From: CAKZML01 sp963823435 | GTDB lineage: Bacteria > Pseudomonadota > Gammaproteobacteria > Steroidobacterales > BM003 | Assembly: GCA_963823435.1 (NCBI GenBank) | Contig: CAWGLN010000001.1 | Location: 744,001 to 808,000, forward strand | DNA length: 64,000 nucleotides | Direction: 5' to 3' | In this document: positions 7,818 through 16,672 of the stretch, piece by piece | How the letters are laid out: each line of letters opens with the position of its first letter | Position numbering within the stretch: the stretch's first letter is position 1 | Position numbers and translations under genes: made by a program | The notes under the pieces: generated by a model | Database searches by the model: none | The model's input: only the letters and a program-made list of their open reading frames with translations | Told to the model about the DNA's origin: nothing

Positions 7818-7834
7818 TTGGCCCGCAACTTGCT
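7818..7834 (+). promoter_or_regulatory. Sigma-54 (-24/-12) promoter of the membrane formate dehydrogenase operon
   Basis: TTGGCCCGCAACTTGCT matches the consensus TTGGCACG-N4-TTGCW with one mismatch and exact spacing. It lies in an AT-rich stretch (7745-7865) and ends 36 bases before the chaperone start. This is the clearest sigma-54 promoter in the window. Confidence 0.85.
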
Positions 7835-7870
7835 ATTAACTTAATACAGTAAGAACACAAGCAGGTGTCG

Positions 7871-8536
7871 ATGACCCAAGCACCCCTCAGCAGCGAGGCC
7901 GATGTTCGGCCATCCGGCGGTACTTCCGAGTCCCCCGAAGATACTCTGCGCGCAAACACGTACGGTCTGTTAGGTCATCTGCTGGCCGCGCCGCCCACTG
8001 ACGAAAGCCTGGCCTTGCTGGCGCGCATCAACGATGACACCGATCGCTCGGCGGATTTGCTGGCCGCCGCCTGGCAAATGCTCCGGCAGGCTGCCGGTAG
8101 AGCCAACCCGGTTGACCTGGAAGATGAGTTCCACGACCTGTTCACCGGCATGGGTCGTGGTGAGTTGATGCCTTACGGCTCCTGGTACATGACCGGATTT
8201 CTGATGGAATTGCCGCTGGCAAAGCTCAGGAAAGATTTGCAGGACCTGGGATTTCAGCGCCAGGAAGGGGTGAACGAGCCCGAGGATAATGCCGCTGCGT
8301 TGTGCGAGGTCATGTCCATGATCTGTACCGGCGAGCAGTCCACCCAGGGCGAGTTCTTTCAACGACATATCGCGCCCTGGATGCAGCGGTTTTTCCGCGA
8401 TCTGCAGGAAGCCTCCTCTGCACGCTTTTACCGGGCGGTGGGGCAATTGGGCGAACAATTCATGGACGTGGAAATGGAATACCTCCGCTTCTGGGAGCAT
8501 CCGGAACCGGCCGCGACCGGCGAGCGGAAAAACTGA
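7871..8536 (+). CDS. TorD-family molybdoenzyme chaperone
   Basis: A 221-residue, mainly helical cytoplasmic protein of the TorD/DmsD type, which binds the Tat leader of a molybdo- or tungstoenzyme until the cofactor is inserted. Visible family features are the N-terminal YGLLGHLLAAPP segment, DLEDEFHDLFTGMGRGELMP and a PYGSWYMTG segment. I chose the ATG at 7871; a GTG six bases upstream is also possible. It is the first gene of the formate dehydrogenase operon, directly behind the sigma-54 promoter, and presumably serves the alpha subunit at 8856. Confidence 0.85.
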   Translation: MTQAPLSSEADVRPSGGTSESPEDTLRANTYGLLGHLLAAPPTDESLALLARINDDTDRSADLLAAAWQMLRQAAGRANPVDLEDEFHDLFTGMGRGELMPYGSWYMTGFLMELPLAKLRKDLQDLGFQRQEGVNEPEDNAAALCEVMSMICTGEQSTQGEFFQRHIAPWMQRFFRDLQEASSARFYRAVGQLGEQFMDVEMEYLRFWEHPEPAATGERKN

Positions 8537-8588
8537 ATAGACAAAACTGTGGTCGAAGACCTGATGGTCTGATTTTAGGAGAGAGCAA

Positions 8589-8795
8589 ATGACCCGGAAA
8601 TCGCAAGTGGACAGCAAAAGCAGGCGGACGTTCTTGAGAGAGCTTGCGCTAGCCGGTGGGGCGGCAGCCGTTGTGTCTGCCACTGGTACAGTCAACGCGA
8701 CCCCGATTACCCCCGCGCCCGCGGCAAATTCAAAAGCCAAGGGCTACCACCTCACGCCGCACATTAATCGGTACTACGAAAAAGCTCGCTTATAG
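8589..8795 (+). CDS. Small Tat-signal protein of the formate dehydrogenase operon
   Basis: A 68-residue protein consisting of a twin-arginine leader (SRRTFLRELALAGG, then a hydrophobic Ala/Val/Gly stretch) and a short tail ending YHLTPHINRYYEKARL. Such small Tat proteins regularly precede the alpha gene of this formate dehydrogenase type (formate dehydrogenase region Tat target family). The function is not established. GGAGAG lies seven bases before the ATG. Confidence 0.8.
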   Translation: MTRKSQVDSKSRRTFLRELALAGGAAAVVSATGTVNATPITPAPAANSKAKGYHLTPHINRYYEKARL

Positions 8796-8855
8796 GTGAA
8801 GCGCTCCGATAACTGTGCTGTTGCGTTCAAGAATTACTAGTGAGGAGTCTCAGCG

Positions 8856-11767
8856 ATGAAGCTGACAAAAAAACGAGAACTTGGCCCCGATGGAACCGCG
8901 ACGCCTGTAAAAGGCATTCTCGGTAGCGCTATCGACCGTCGTACTTTCCTGCGCCGCTCCGGTTTGGCCGTAGGCGGTGGCGCCGTTGCCGGAGCAATTC
9001 AGCCGGTGATGATGCGTCGCGCCGAGGCAACCGAGGCCAAGGCGGACGGGGACATCGAAATTCGCAAATCCGTGTGCACACACTGCTCCGTAGGCTGCGG
9101 CGTGGTTGCAGAAGTGCAAAACGGTGTATGGGTCAGGCAGGCCCCTGATTTTGATTCGCCCCTGAACATGGGTGGTCATTGCGCCAAGGGCGCCTCGGTG
9201 AGGGAGCACGGGCATGGCGAACGCCGCCTGAAACACCCCATGAAGCTTTCCGGCGGCAAGTGGAAACAGGTCACCTGGGACGAGGCCATCAATGAAATCG
9301 GCGACAAGGTGCTGGACATACGCAAACGCTCCGGCCCCGATTCGGTTTACTGGCTGGGCTCGGCCAAGTTCAGCAATGAGCAGGCCTATTTGTTCCGCAA
9401 GTTCGCAGGGCTTTGGGGCACTAACAACGTAGATCACCAGGCACGTATCTGCCACTCCACCACAGTGGCCGGTGTAGCGAATACCTGGGGCTACGGCGCC
9501 ATGACCAATTCCTACAACGACATGCACAATTCCAAGGCCATGTTCTTTATCGGCAGCAATGCTGCCGAAGCACATCCGGTGGCCATGCAGCATATCCTGC
9601 GCGGCAAGGAAAACGGCGCCAAGATGATCGTGGTGGATCCGAGATTCACCCGTACCGCGGCGCATGCCGACCAGTTCATGCGTATTCGCCCCGGCGCCGA
9701 CGTGCCGCTGATCTGGGGCATGCTCTACCACATCTTCGAGAACGGTTGGGAAGACAAGGAATACATCAAGCAGCGCGTGTTTGGCATGGACAAGATCCGC
9801 GCCGAAGTCGCGAAGTGGCCACCCGAGGAAGTGGAAAAGGTCACCGGAATACCCGGCGACCAGGTCAAGCTCGCGGCCCAAACCATGGCGGAGAACCGGC
9901 CCGGCACTATCGTCTGGTGCATGGGCGGTACGCAGCACACCATCGGCAATAACAACACCCGCGCATACTGCGTGTTGCAGTTAGCACTTGGTAACGTCGG
10001 CGTAGCCGGTGGCGGCACAAATATCTTCCGCGGCCATGACAACGTGCAGGGCGCCACCGACCTGGGGATCCTGTCCCATACTCTTCCCGGTTACTACGGA
10101 CTGGCCGAGGGCTCCTGGAAGCACTTCGCGAAGGTCTGGGACGTGGATTTCGAGTGGCTGAAGGGCCGGTTTGACACCGGCTATATCGACACCCGGGAAG
10201 GTAGTGAGGAAGGTATCGGTGGCTTGCCATTCGACAACCCCATGAACTCGGCAGGCATACCGGTATCCCGCTGGATAGACGGCGTGCTGGAAGACAGCCG
10301 CAATATCGACCAGCGCGACAACCTGAAGGCCATGTTCTTCTGGGGTCATGCACCCAACAGCCAGACCCGCGGCCCGGAGATGAAAAAGGCGCTGGAAACC
10401 CTGGAGCTGGTGGTGGTGGTGGATCCCTATCCCACGCATACGGCCGGTGCTGCCGGATCGCCAGGAAGGTATGTACCTGTTGCCGGCGGCCACCCAGTTT
10501 GAGACCTACGGCTCGGTCACCGCTTCCAATCGCTCGATCCAGTGGCGGGACAAGCTTATCGAACCCATGTTCGAATCACTGCCCGATCACACCATCATGT
10601 ACAAGATGGCGAAAAAGCTGGGCTTCGCTGACGAACTGTTCAAGAACATCCAGGTCAACAACGATGAACCGCTGGTTGAAGACATCCTGCGGGAAATCAA
10701 CCGCGGTATGTGGACCATCGGTATGACCGGCCAGAGCCCGGAAAGACTGAAGCTGCACCTGGCCAACAAGCATACTTTCAATACCACTACCCTGAAGGCG
10801 GAGGGCGGCCCCTGCGACGGCGACTACTACGGCTTGCCGTGGCCATGCTGGGGCACCCCGGAAATGAATCATCCGGGGACACCGAACCTGTATGACACCA
10901 GCAAGACTGTGGCAGAAGGCGGTCTCAATTTCCGCGCCCGTTTCGGGGTGGAATACGAGGGCAAGAACCTGCTGGCAGAAGGCTCTTACAGCAAGGGCGC
11001 TGAAATCAAGGACGGCTACCCGGAATTCACCGCAGACATGCTCAAGCAACTGGGCTGGTGGAAGGACCTCACGGCGGAAGAGCAGGCCGCGGCGGAAGGC
11101 AAGAACTGGAAGACCGACCTGTCGGGCGGCATCCAGAGAGTGGCTATCGCCCACGGTTGTGCTCCGTATGGCAACGCCAAGGCGCGCGCCATAGTGTGGA
11201 CATTCCCCGGATCCAGTGCCGGTACATCGTGAGCCCCTGTACACCTCCAGACGCGACCTGGTGGAGAAATACCCCACCTACGAAGATCGCAAGAGTCACT
11301 ACCGGCTACCCACCAGGTACAAGTCCATCCAGGACCAGGACAAGTCGGTCGAATACCCGCTGATCCTGACCAGTGGACGCCTGGTGGAATACGAGGGTGG
11401 CGGCGAGGAGACTCGCTCCAACGCCTGGCTGGCGGAACTGCAGCAGGAAATGTTTGCAGAAATCAATCCGGTGGACGCCAACAACGCGGGCATCCGCGAT
11501 GGTCAGTGGATCTGGCTGGAAGGCGCGGAGGGCGCACGAGTCAAGGTGCATGCCCAGGTTACCGAGAGGGTAGGGCGAGGCGTTGTATTCATGCCCTTCC
11601 ATTTCGGTGGCTGGTATGACGGCAAGGACCTGCTGGACAAGTACCCGGAGGGTGCGGCGCCCTATGTACGAGGAGAGGCGGCCAACACGGCATTTACTTA
11701 CGGTTACGACTCGGTTACCCAGATGCAGGAAACCAAGGCGACCCTCTGCAAAATCAGCGCGGCCTGA
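8856..11767 (+). CDS. fdhA: Periplasmic formate dehydrogenase alpha (catalytic) subunit, interrupted by two +1 frameshifts
   Basis: Bis-pterin Mo/W formate dehydrogenase that oxidises formate in the periplasm. The N-terminus has a Tat signal (DRRTFLRRSG), then a 4Fe-4S site CTHCSVGC with a later HCAKG, and the metal-ligand region NVDHQARICHSTT, where the ligand is Cys rather than selenocysteine. The reading frame shifts by +1 near 10446 (in GGCCGG) and again near 11205-11210 (in CCCCGG). Removing one base at each gives a continuous 969-residue protein, the expected family length, with conserved sequence on both sides. Open segments are 8856-10502, 10447-11232 and 11216-11767. Either the assembly has indel errors here or the gene is freshly inactivated. 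Confidence 0.85.
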
Positions 11768-11781
11768 ACAGGAGCTAGATC

Positions 11782-12372
11782 ATGGCAAGAATGAAATTCC
11801 TTTGTGATGCCGAGCGCTGCATCGAATGTAATGGCTGCGTGACTGCATGCAAGAACGAGCACGAGGTGCCCTGGGGCGTCAATCGCCGCCGGGTGGTCAC
11901 CCTGGACGACGGTGTCCCGGGAGAACGCTCCATCTCGGTAGCCTGCATGCATTGCACGGATGCACCCTGTGCGGCGGTATGCCCGGTGGATTGTTTTTAC
12001 ACCACCGACGACGGCATCGTGTTGCACGACAAGGATCTGTGCATCGGTTGCGGTTACTGCTTCTATGCATGTCCTTTCGGCGCCCCGCAGTATCCCCAGA
12101 AGGAAGCTTTCGGGGTTCGCGGAAAAATGGACAAGTGCACATTCTGTGCAGGTGGTCCCGAAGACGATGGTTCAGCAGCCGAGTTCGAGAAGTACGGCCG
12201 CAACCGCATCGCCGAAGGCAAACTGCCGATTTGCGCAGAGATGTGTTCCACCAAGGCATTGCTGGCAGGTGACGGCGACATGGTGGCTGACATCTATCGT
12301 GAACGCGTCATGAAGCGCAGCACTCGTCCCCAAACCTGGGGCTGGGGTGTCGCATACAAGGCGGACAGCTAA
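11782..12372 (+). CDS. fdhB: Formate dehydrogenase beta subunit (4Fe-4S electron transfer)
   Basis: A 196-residue ferredoxin-type subunit that carries electrons from the alpha subunit to the cytochrome b subunit. Cys motifs in order: CIECNGCVTAC, CMHCTDAPCAAVCP, CIGCGYCFYACPFG, and a more widely spaced CTFC with a later CAEMC, which gives the four-cluster pattern of the family. It has no signal of its own and would be exported by hitch-hiking with the Tat-bearing alpha subunit. It lies 14 bases after the alpha stop. The frame is intact. Confidence 0.92.
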   Translation: MARMKFLCDAERCIECNGCVTACKNEHEVPWGVNRRRVVTLDDGVPGERSISVACMHCTDAPCAAVCPVDCFYTTDDGIVLHDKDLCIGCGYCFYACPFGAPQYPQKEAFGVRGKMDKCTFCAGGPEDDGSAAEFEKYGRNRIAEGKLPICAEMCSTKALLAGDGDMVADIYRERVMKRSTRPQTWGWGVAYKADS

Positions 12373-12384
12373 CCGGGGTCAGAC

Positions 12385-12412
12385 GGGGTCGGCCTGGCCG
12401 GCCCCGCTTTTC
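12385..12412 (+). terminator. Stem-loop with short T-run between fdhB and the small lipoprotein gene
   Basis: GGGGTCGGCC pairs with GGCCGGCCCC (one bulge), followed by GCTTTTCC. It resembles an intrinsic terminator but lies inside the operon, so it may reduce transcription or stabilise the upstream mRNA end. Confidence 0.5.
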
Positions 12413-12437
12413 CTGGTCTGGCACAAGGAGAACAGTG

Positions 12438-12632
12438 ATGCGCAAAGTAACCCTACCCCTGCTGATAGTGGCATCCATGGCCCTGGGTGGTTGTTACGAG
12501 AGCACCGATATCACCCTGCATGATCCAGGGATATATAGAGGCGGGAGCGATCCTTTGCTGGCCAAGCAGGCCAGTCCGGAGCAGAGGGCCAGGCTGGGCG
12601 AGCGTTTCCAGATGGGACAGACAGATCGCTAG
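12438..12632 (+). CDS. Small lipoprotein of the formate dehydrogenase operon
   Basis: A 64-residue protein with a lipoprotein signal peptide: a basic start, a hydrophobic core and the lipobox LGGC (Cys at about residue 19). The mature part holds a HDPGIYRGGSDPLL segment, a type of motif I associate with proteins encoded between the beta and cytochrome genes of this formate dehydrogenase class. The Cys would be lipidated and anchored in a membrane facing the periplasm. The ATG at 12438 follows AAGGAGAAC; a GTG three bases upstream is less likely. Function unknown. Confidence 0.7.
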   Translation: MRKVTLPLLIVASMALGGCYESTDITLHDPGIYRGGSDPLLAKQASPEQRARLGERFQMGQTDR

Positions 12633-12749
12633 ACCCGGGCACTGCAGCACGGGCGCATAGCGAGGACGGAACAACGACACACTGCCTGGCAGGGGCACTT
12701 GCTGAATAAGCAACCAGCAAGACTGCACGGCACAGGAGGACTTGAGGCG

Positions 12750-13819
12750 ATGGCCGAACAAGCAAACACCACCGCGAACAGGCGGGATTCCAGGCGCAGC
12801 AAACGCGTGCTGTTCTTGACCCTTGCATTGTTACTGCTCGGCACCATGGCGTTGCCGATGACCGGTTACCTGGTAACCGGCGTGGGTAGCGTAGACGCTG
12901 CCGCCCAGCAAGGTACGGACAACAACCCCCGGGCAGATTACTGGCGAGAGGTGCGCGACGGCGACCAGGGCGTGACCACTGTGCAAGGCCAGGAAACGGG
13001 CGTACTGATACAAAACGGCGGGCAGAACTGGCGGCAACTCAGACAGGGACCGGTAACCACTTACGGTGCCATAGCGCTGGGTATCGTTATCCTGCTGATG
13101 GTCGTTTTCCACGTTGCGATCGGGCGAGCGAAGCTGGAGACACGTACCGGAAAGACAATTACACGCTGGTCCATGCTGGACCGGGTGCTGCACTGGTATT
13201 CAGCCATCCTGTTCATCATCCTGGCCATCACCGGTCTCGCATTGATGTATGGACGGGAAATATTGATCCCGGTAATGGGTAAGGAAGGTTTCGCCGCTTT
13301 CGCCGCCCTTGCCAAACCCGTGCACGACTACCTGGCGCTGTTTTTCACGGCCGGCATCGTACGATCATGCTGCTGAAGTGGATTGGTCAAAACATTCCCA
13401 ATGCCGCTGACATGCGCTGGATCAAGTCCGGCGGCGGATATTTCGGTGGCAAGCATCAACCCGCCGGCTTTGTGAACGGTGGTGAGAAGCTCTGGTTCTG
13501 GATCTTGTTCATCGGCAGCGCCGCCATGATCGGCTCCGGCATCTTCCTGCTTTTCCCCAACCTGGACTGGACCCGGGAGGCGATGCAGACCGCCAATATC
13601 GTTCACGGCATCAGCAGCCTGCTGGTGATCGGAGGCAGCCTTGGCCACATTTACCTGGGCACTATCGGTAACGAGGGAACCCTGGAAGGGATGGTTACCG
13701 GCGAAGTCGATGAGCAATGGGCGAAGCAGCACCATGAGTTGTGGTACGAAGAAGTAAAGGGACCGGCCCCAGGCGCGGGTGGCGCAGCCCGTCCTTCCCC
13801 GGCGGCACCACGCGAATAG
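12750..13819 (+). CDS. fdhC: Formate dehydrogenase gamma subunit (cytochrome b556), interrupted by one frameshift
   Basis: Membrane cytochrome b that passes formate-derived electrons to quinone. The first part (to 13376) has a leader helix, a periplasmic stretch, further helices, and the WSMLDRVLHWYSA segment with a haem-ligand His. The second part (from 13367 in another frame) continues with WIGQNIPNAADMRWIKSGG, two more helices and a late IVHGISSLLVIGG His. The frame changes by -1 near 13355-13366; adding one base yields about 356 residues, the normal length, so the break may be an assembly error or a recent mutation. The C-terminus is Pro/Ala-rich. Last gene of the operon. Confidence 0.85.
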
Positions 13820-13849
13820 ACTGATCAAGCCAAGGGACGAACGGAAAAA

Positions 13850-13873
13850 GGGGCGCTTTGCGCCCCTTTTTTT
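13850..13873. terminator. Bidirectional intrinsic terminator between convergent formate dehydrogenase operons
   Basis: GGGGCGC-TTT-GCGCCCC with a run of A before and seven T after, so it can act on both strands. It separates fdhC (plus) from the NAD-type enzyme (minus). Confidence 0.9.
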
Positions 13874-13897
13874 ACTTCCCGATTTCCCTCAAACCCT

Positions 13898-16660
13898 TCA
13901 TCCACCCGGGACAACACGCTCCACTCGACAGGCGCAATACTTGAACTCGGGAATTTTGCCAAAAGGATCCAGCACCGGATTGGTCAGCCTGTTCACCGCC
14001 GCCTCGGCATAGCAGAAGGCGATGAATACCGATCCATCCGGCACGGCATCGTCACAGCGCGCCTTGAGTTCGATGGCTCCCCGCCGGGTCGTCACCCTGA
14101 TCGATTCACCTGGCTCCACGCCCAGGGCATGCAAGCGCCTGGCAGACAAACTGGCCACGGCCTCGGGCTCCAGGTCATCCAGCACCCTGGCGCGACGGGT
14201 CATGGTGCCGGTGTGCCAGTGCTCGAGCTGGCGCCCGGTGGTTAATACCAACGGGTAGTCGGCGTCCGGGACTTCGGCCGGCGGGGTAGGCGTGGTTGGC
14301 ACCAGCAGCGCTCGCCCACCTGCACGCGGGAAACCATCGCCGAATACGATATCGTGTCCAGGCGCGTCCTCGGCAGGACAGGGATAGGTTACAAAGCCCT
14401 CGCGTTCCAGGCGATCCCAGGAAATATTTGCCAGCGACGGCATCAAGGTTCCCATTTCGGCGAAAACCTCGCGCGGATGGGTGTACCGCCAGTCCAGCCC
14501 CATACCGCGAGCGATTTCCTGGATGATCCACCAGTCCTGCCTGGCCTCGCCTGGCGGCTCCAGCGCCGGGCGACCCAGTTGCACCTGGCGATTGGTATTG
14601 GTGACCGTACCGTGCTTTTCGGGCCAGGCCGAGGCAGGCAGCACCACGTCCGCGTGGAATGCCGTCTCGGTCATGAACAAATCCTGCACCACCAGGTGTT
14701 CAAGACTGGCCAGCGCCTGCCGGGCATGCTGCACATCGGGGTCTGACATGGCAGGGTTCTCACCCATGATGTACATGCCTCGAATGTCTCCCGCGTGGAT
14801 GGCGTCCATGATTTCAACCACTGTCAGACCGCGCTGGGGATCCAGGCTGGTTCCCCAGGCGTCTTCAAACCGCGCACGAGGATCGTCACCGTCGACGGCC
14901 TGGTAGTCGGGGAAAAACATGGGTATCAAACCTGCATCCGAGGCCCCCTGCACATTGTTCTGACCACGCAAGGGGTGCAAACCCGTTCCCGCTCTGCCGA
15001 TTTGCCCGGTAATGCCGGCCAGTGCGATCAGACAACGTGCGTTATCCGTTCCGTGGCTGTGCTGGGAAATACCCATACCCCAGAAAATTATCGCGGACTT
15101 CGCGGTTGCATAACAGCGCGCCACCTGCCTGAGCAGGTCCGGGGAAATACCACAAATCGGTGCCATGGCCTCGGGTGTGAACGCCTTCAACCGCTGGCGC
15201 AGGTTTTCAAAGCCTTCTGTATGTCGGGCAACGTAATCACCATTCCACAACTGCTCGGAAATGATGACGTTCAGCATGGCATTCAGCATGGCCACGTCAG
15301 TGCCTGGTGTGAACTGGAGCATATGCGTGGCATGACGCTTCAGGGCCGTGCCCCGAGGGTCCATGACAATCAGCTTTGCGCCTGCCTTGGTTGCCTGCTT
15401 GAAAAATGTGGCCGCCACGGGATGATTCTCCGTGGGGTTGGCGCCGATCACGATAATCACCTCGGCCTGTGTAGCTGCGGTGAATGGCGCTGTGACCGCA
15501 CCGGATCCTATGCCTTCAAGCAAGGCTGCCACCGACGAGGCGTGGCACAGGCGGGTGCAATGATCCACGTTATTGCTGCCAAAACCCGTGCGTACCAGTT
15601 TCTGAAACAGAAATGCTTCCTCGTTGGAACCCTTGGCCGATCCGAAACCGGCCAGCGCCCTGCCGCCCAGGGTGTCCCGAATACGCGCTAAACCGCCGGC
15701 TGCCCGTTTCAGCGCCTCGTCCCAGTCAGCCTCACGAAAATGCGTGTACGGGTTGGCCGGGTCCACAAACCCCTCGCCATCCTTGGGCGCATCTTCCCGC
15801 CTGACCAGTGGCCGCGTGAGGCGATGCGGATGTCGCAAGTAATCCAGACCGAAACGACCTTTGACGCAAAGACGCCCCTGGTTGGCCGGTCCATTGCGCC
15901 CCTGGACCGCCACGATGTGGTCATTGGCCACCTGGTAGGTGAGCTGGCAACCTACGCCACAGTATGGGCAAATGCTGTCCACTTCGCGCAGTGGCTCCGA
16001 TCGTGCGTTGCCTCGCTCATCTACCAGAGCGCTTTCTACCAGGGCCCCGGTTGGGCAGGCCTGCACACACTCGCCGCAAGCCACACACGTGCTGTCCCCC
16101 ATGGGATCGTCAAAATCAAACACGATCTTGCTTGCATGGCCCCGATTGGCCATGCCGATAACATCATTGACCTGGACTTCCCGACAGGCCCTTACGCAAA
16201 GAGTGCAATGAATACAGGAATCCAGGAACACACCCATGGCCGTGTGACTGGTATCCGGCGGTGGAGCCGCACGGGCGCTGAAGCGGCTGCCCGCAAGACC
16301 GACCTTGTCAGTCCATCGCCAGAAACTCGAATCCGGATCATGCGCCTGTTTGCGTCCCGGCTGATCTGCCAACAGCAACTCGAAGACCATGGCGCGGGCG
16401 TCAGCCGCCCGCGGCGTGACCGTGTGTACCTTCATTCCGTCAGTGGGCTTGCGCACGCAAGACGCCGCCAGCACCCGCTCACCCTCTATCTCCACCATGC
16501 AGGCACGGCAGTTGCCGTCGGCCCGATATCCGGGCTTGTCACTGTGGCACAAATGAGGAATCAGGGTGCCTTGCCGCTTCGCAACGTCCCAGATACTGTC
16601 GTCGTCCCGTGCCTCTACCTCGACGCCATCCAGGAAAAATAATGTGGGGCTCCGGCTCAT
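13898..16660 (-). CDS. fdsA: NAD-type formate dehydrogenase alpha subunit (Mo/W bis-pterin)
   Basis: A 920-residue cytoplasmic catalytic subunit with no signal peptide. In order: an N-terminal 2Fe-2S domain (Cys at about 38, 51, 54, 68), two 4Fe-4S sites (CIHCTLCVRAC near 153 and CVACGECVQACP near 196), the CPYCGVGC cluster near 237, then the molybdopterin domains with the metal ligand Cys in DHCTRLCHASS (near 374). The ligand is Cys, not selenocysteine. Its length and its pairing with a fused NuoE-NuoF-like beta gene resemble the tungsten FDH1 of Methylorubrum more than the FdsGBACD complex. It catalyses formate oxidation or CO2 reduction with NAD(H). It lies 12 bases after the beta gene. 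Confidence 0.88.
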   Translation of the reverse strand: MSRSPTLFFLDGVEVEARDDDSIWDVAKRQGTLIPHLCHSDKPGYRADGNCRACMVEIEGERVLAASCVRKPTDGMKVHTVTPRAADARAMVFELLLADQPGRKQAHDPDSSFWRWTDKVGLAGSRFSARAAPPPDTSHTAMGVFLDSCIHCTLCVRACREVQVNDVIGMANRGHASKIVFDFDDPMGDSTCVACGECVQACPTGALVESALVDERGNARSEPLREVDSICPYCGVGCQLTYQVANDHIVAVQGRNGPANQGRLCVKGRFGLDYLRHPHRLTRPLVRREDAPKDGEGFVDPANPYTHFREADWDEALKRAAGGLARIRDTLGGRALAGFGSAKGSNEEAFLFQKLVRTGFGSNNVDHCTRLCHASSVAALLEGIGSGAVTAPFTAATQAEVIIVIGANPTENHPVAATFFKQATKAGAKLIVMDPRGTALKRHATHMLQFTPGTDVAMLNAMLNVIISEQLWNGDYVARHTEGFENLRQRLKAFTPEAMAPICGISPDLLRQVARCYATAKSAIIFWGMGISQHSHGTDNARCLIALAGITGQIGRAGTGLHPLRGQNNVQGASDAGLIPMFFPDYQAVDGDDPRARFEDAWGTSLDPQRGLTVVEIMDAIHAGDIRGMYIMGENPAMSDPDVQHARQALASLEHLVVQDLFMTETAFHADVVLPASAWPEKHGTVTNTNRQVQLGRPALEPPGEARQDWWIIQEIARGMGLDWRYTHPREVFAEMGTLMPSLANISWDRLEREGFVTYPCPAEDAPGHDIVFGDGFPRAGGRALLVPTTPTPPAEVPDADYPLVLTTGRQLEHWHTGTMTRRARVLDDLEPEAVASLSARRLHALGVEPGESIRVTTRRGAIELKARCDDAVPDGSVFIAFCYAEAAVNRLTNPVLDPFGKIPEFKYCACRVERVVPGG

Positions 16661-16672
16661 TGTTCGAATTCT

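Noticed and set aside
9440..9470. Possible selenocysteine codon in the exported formate dehydrogenase
   Set aside because: The metal-ligand position in NVDHQARICHSTT is an ordinary Cys codon, as it is in the NAD-type enzyme; no UGA is involved.
14795..16642. Long plus-strand open frames (about 300 residues each at 14795 and 15740)
   Set aside because: They lie opposite the formate dehydrogenase alpha gene, have no recognisable domains and are rich in residues typical of antisense frames in GC-rich DNA.
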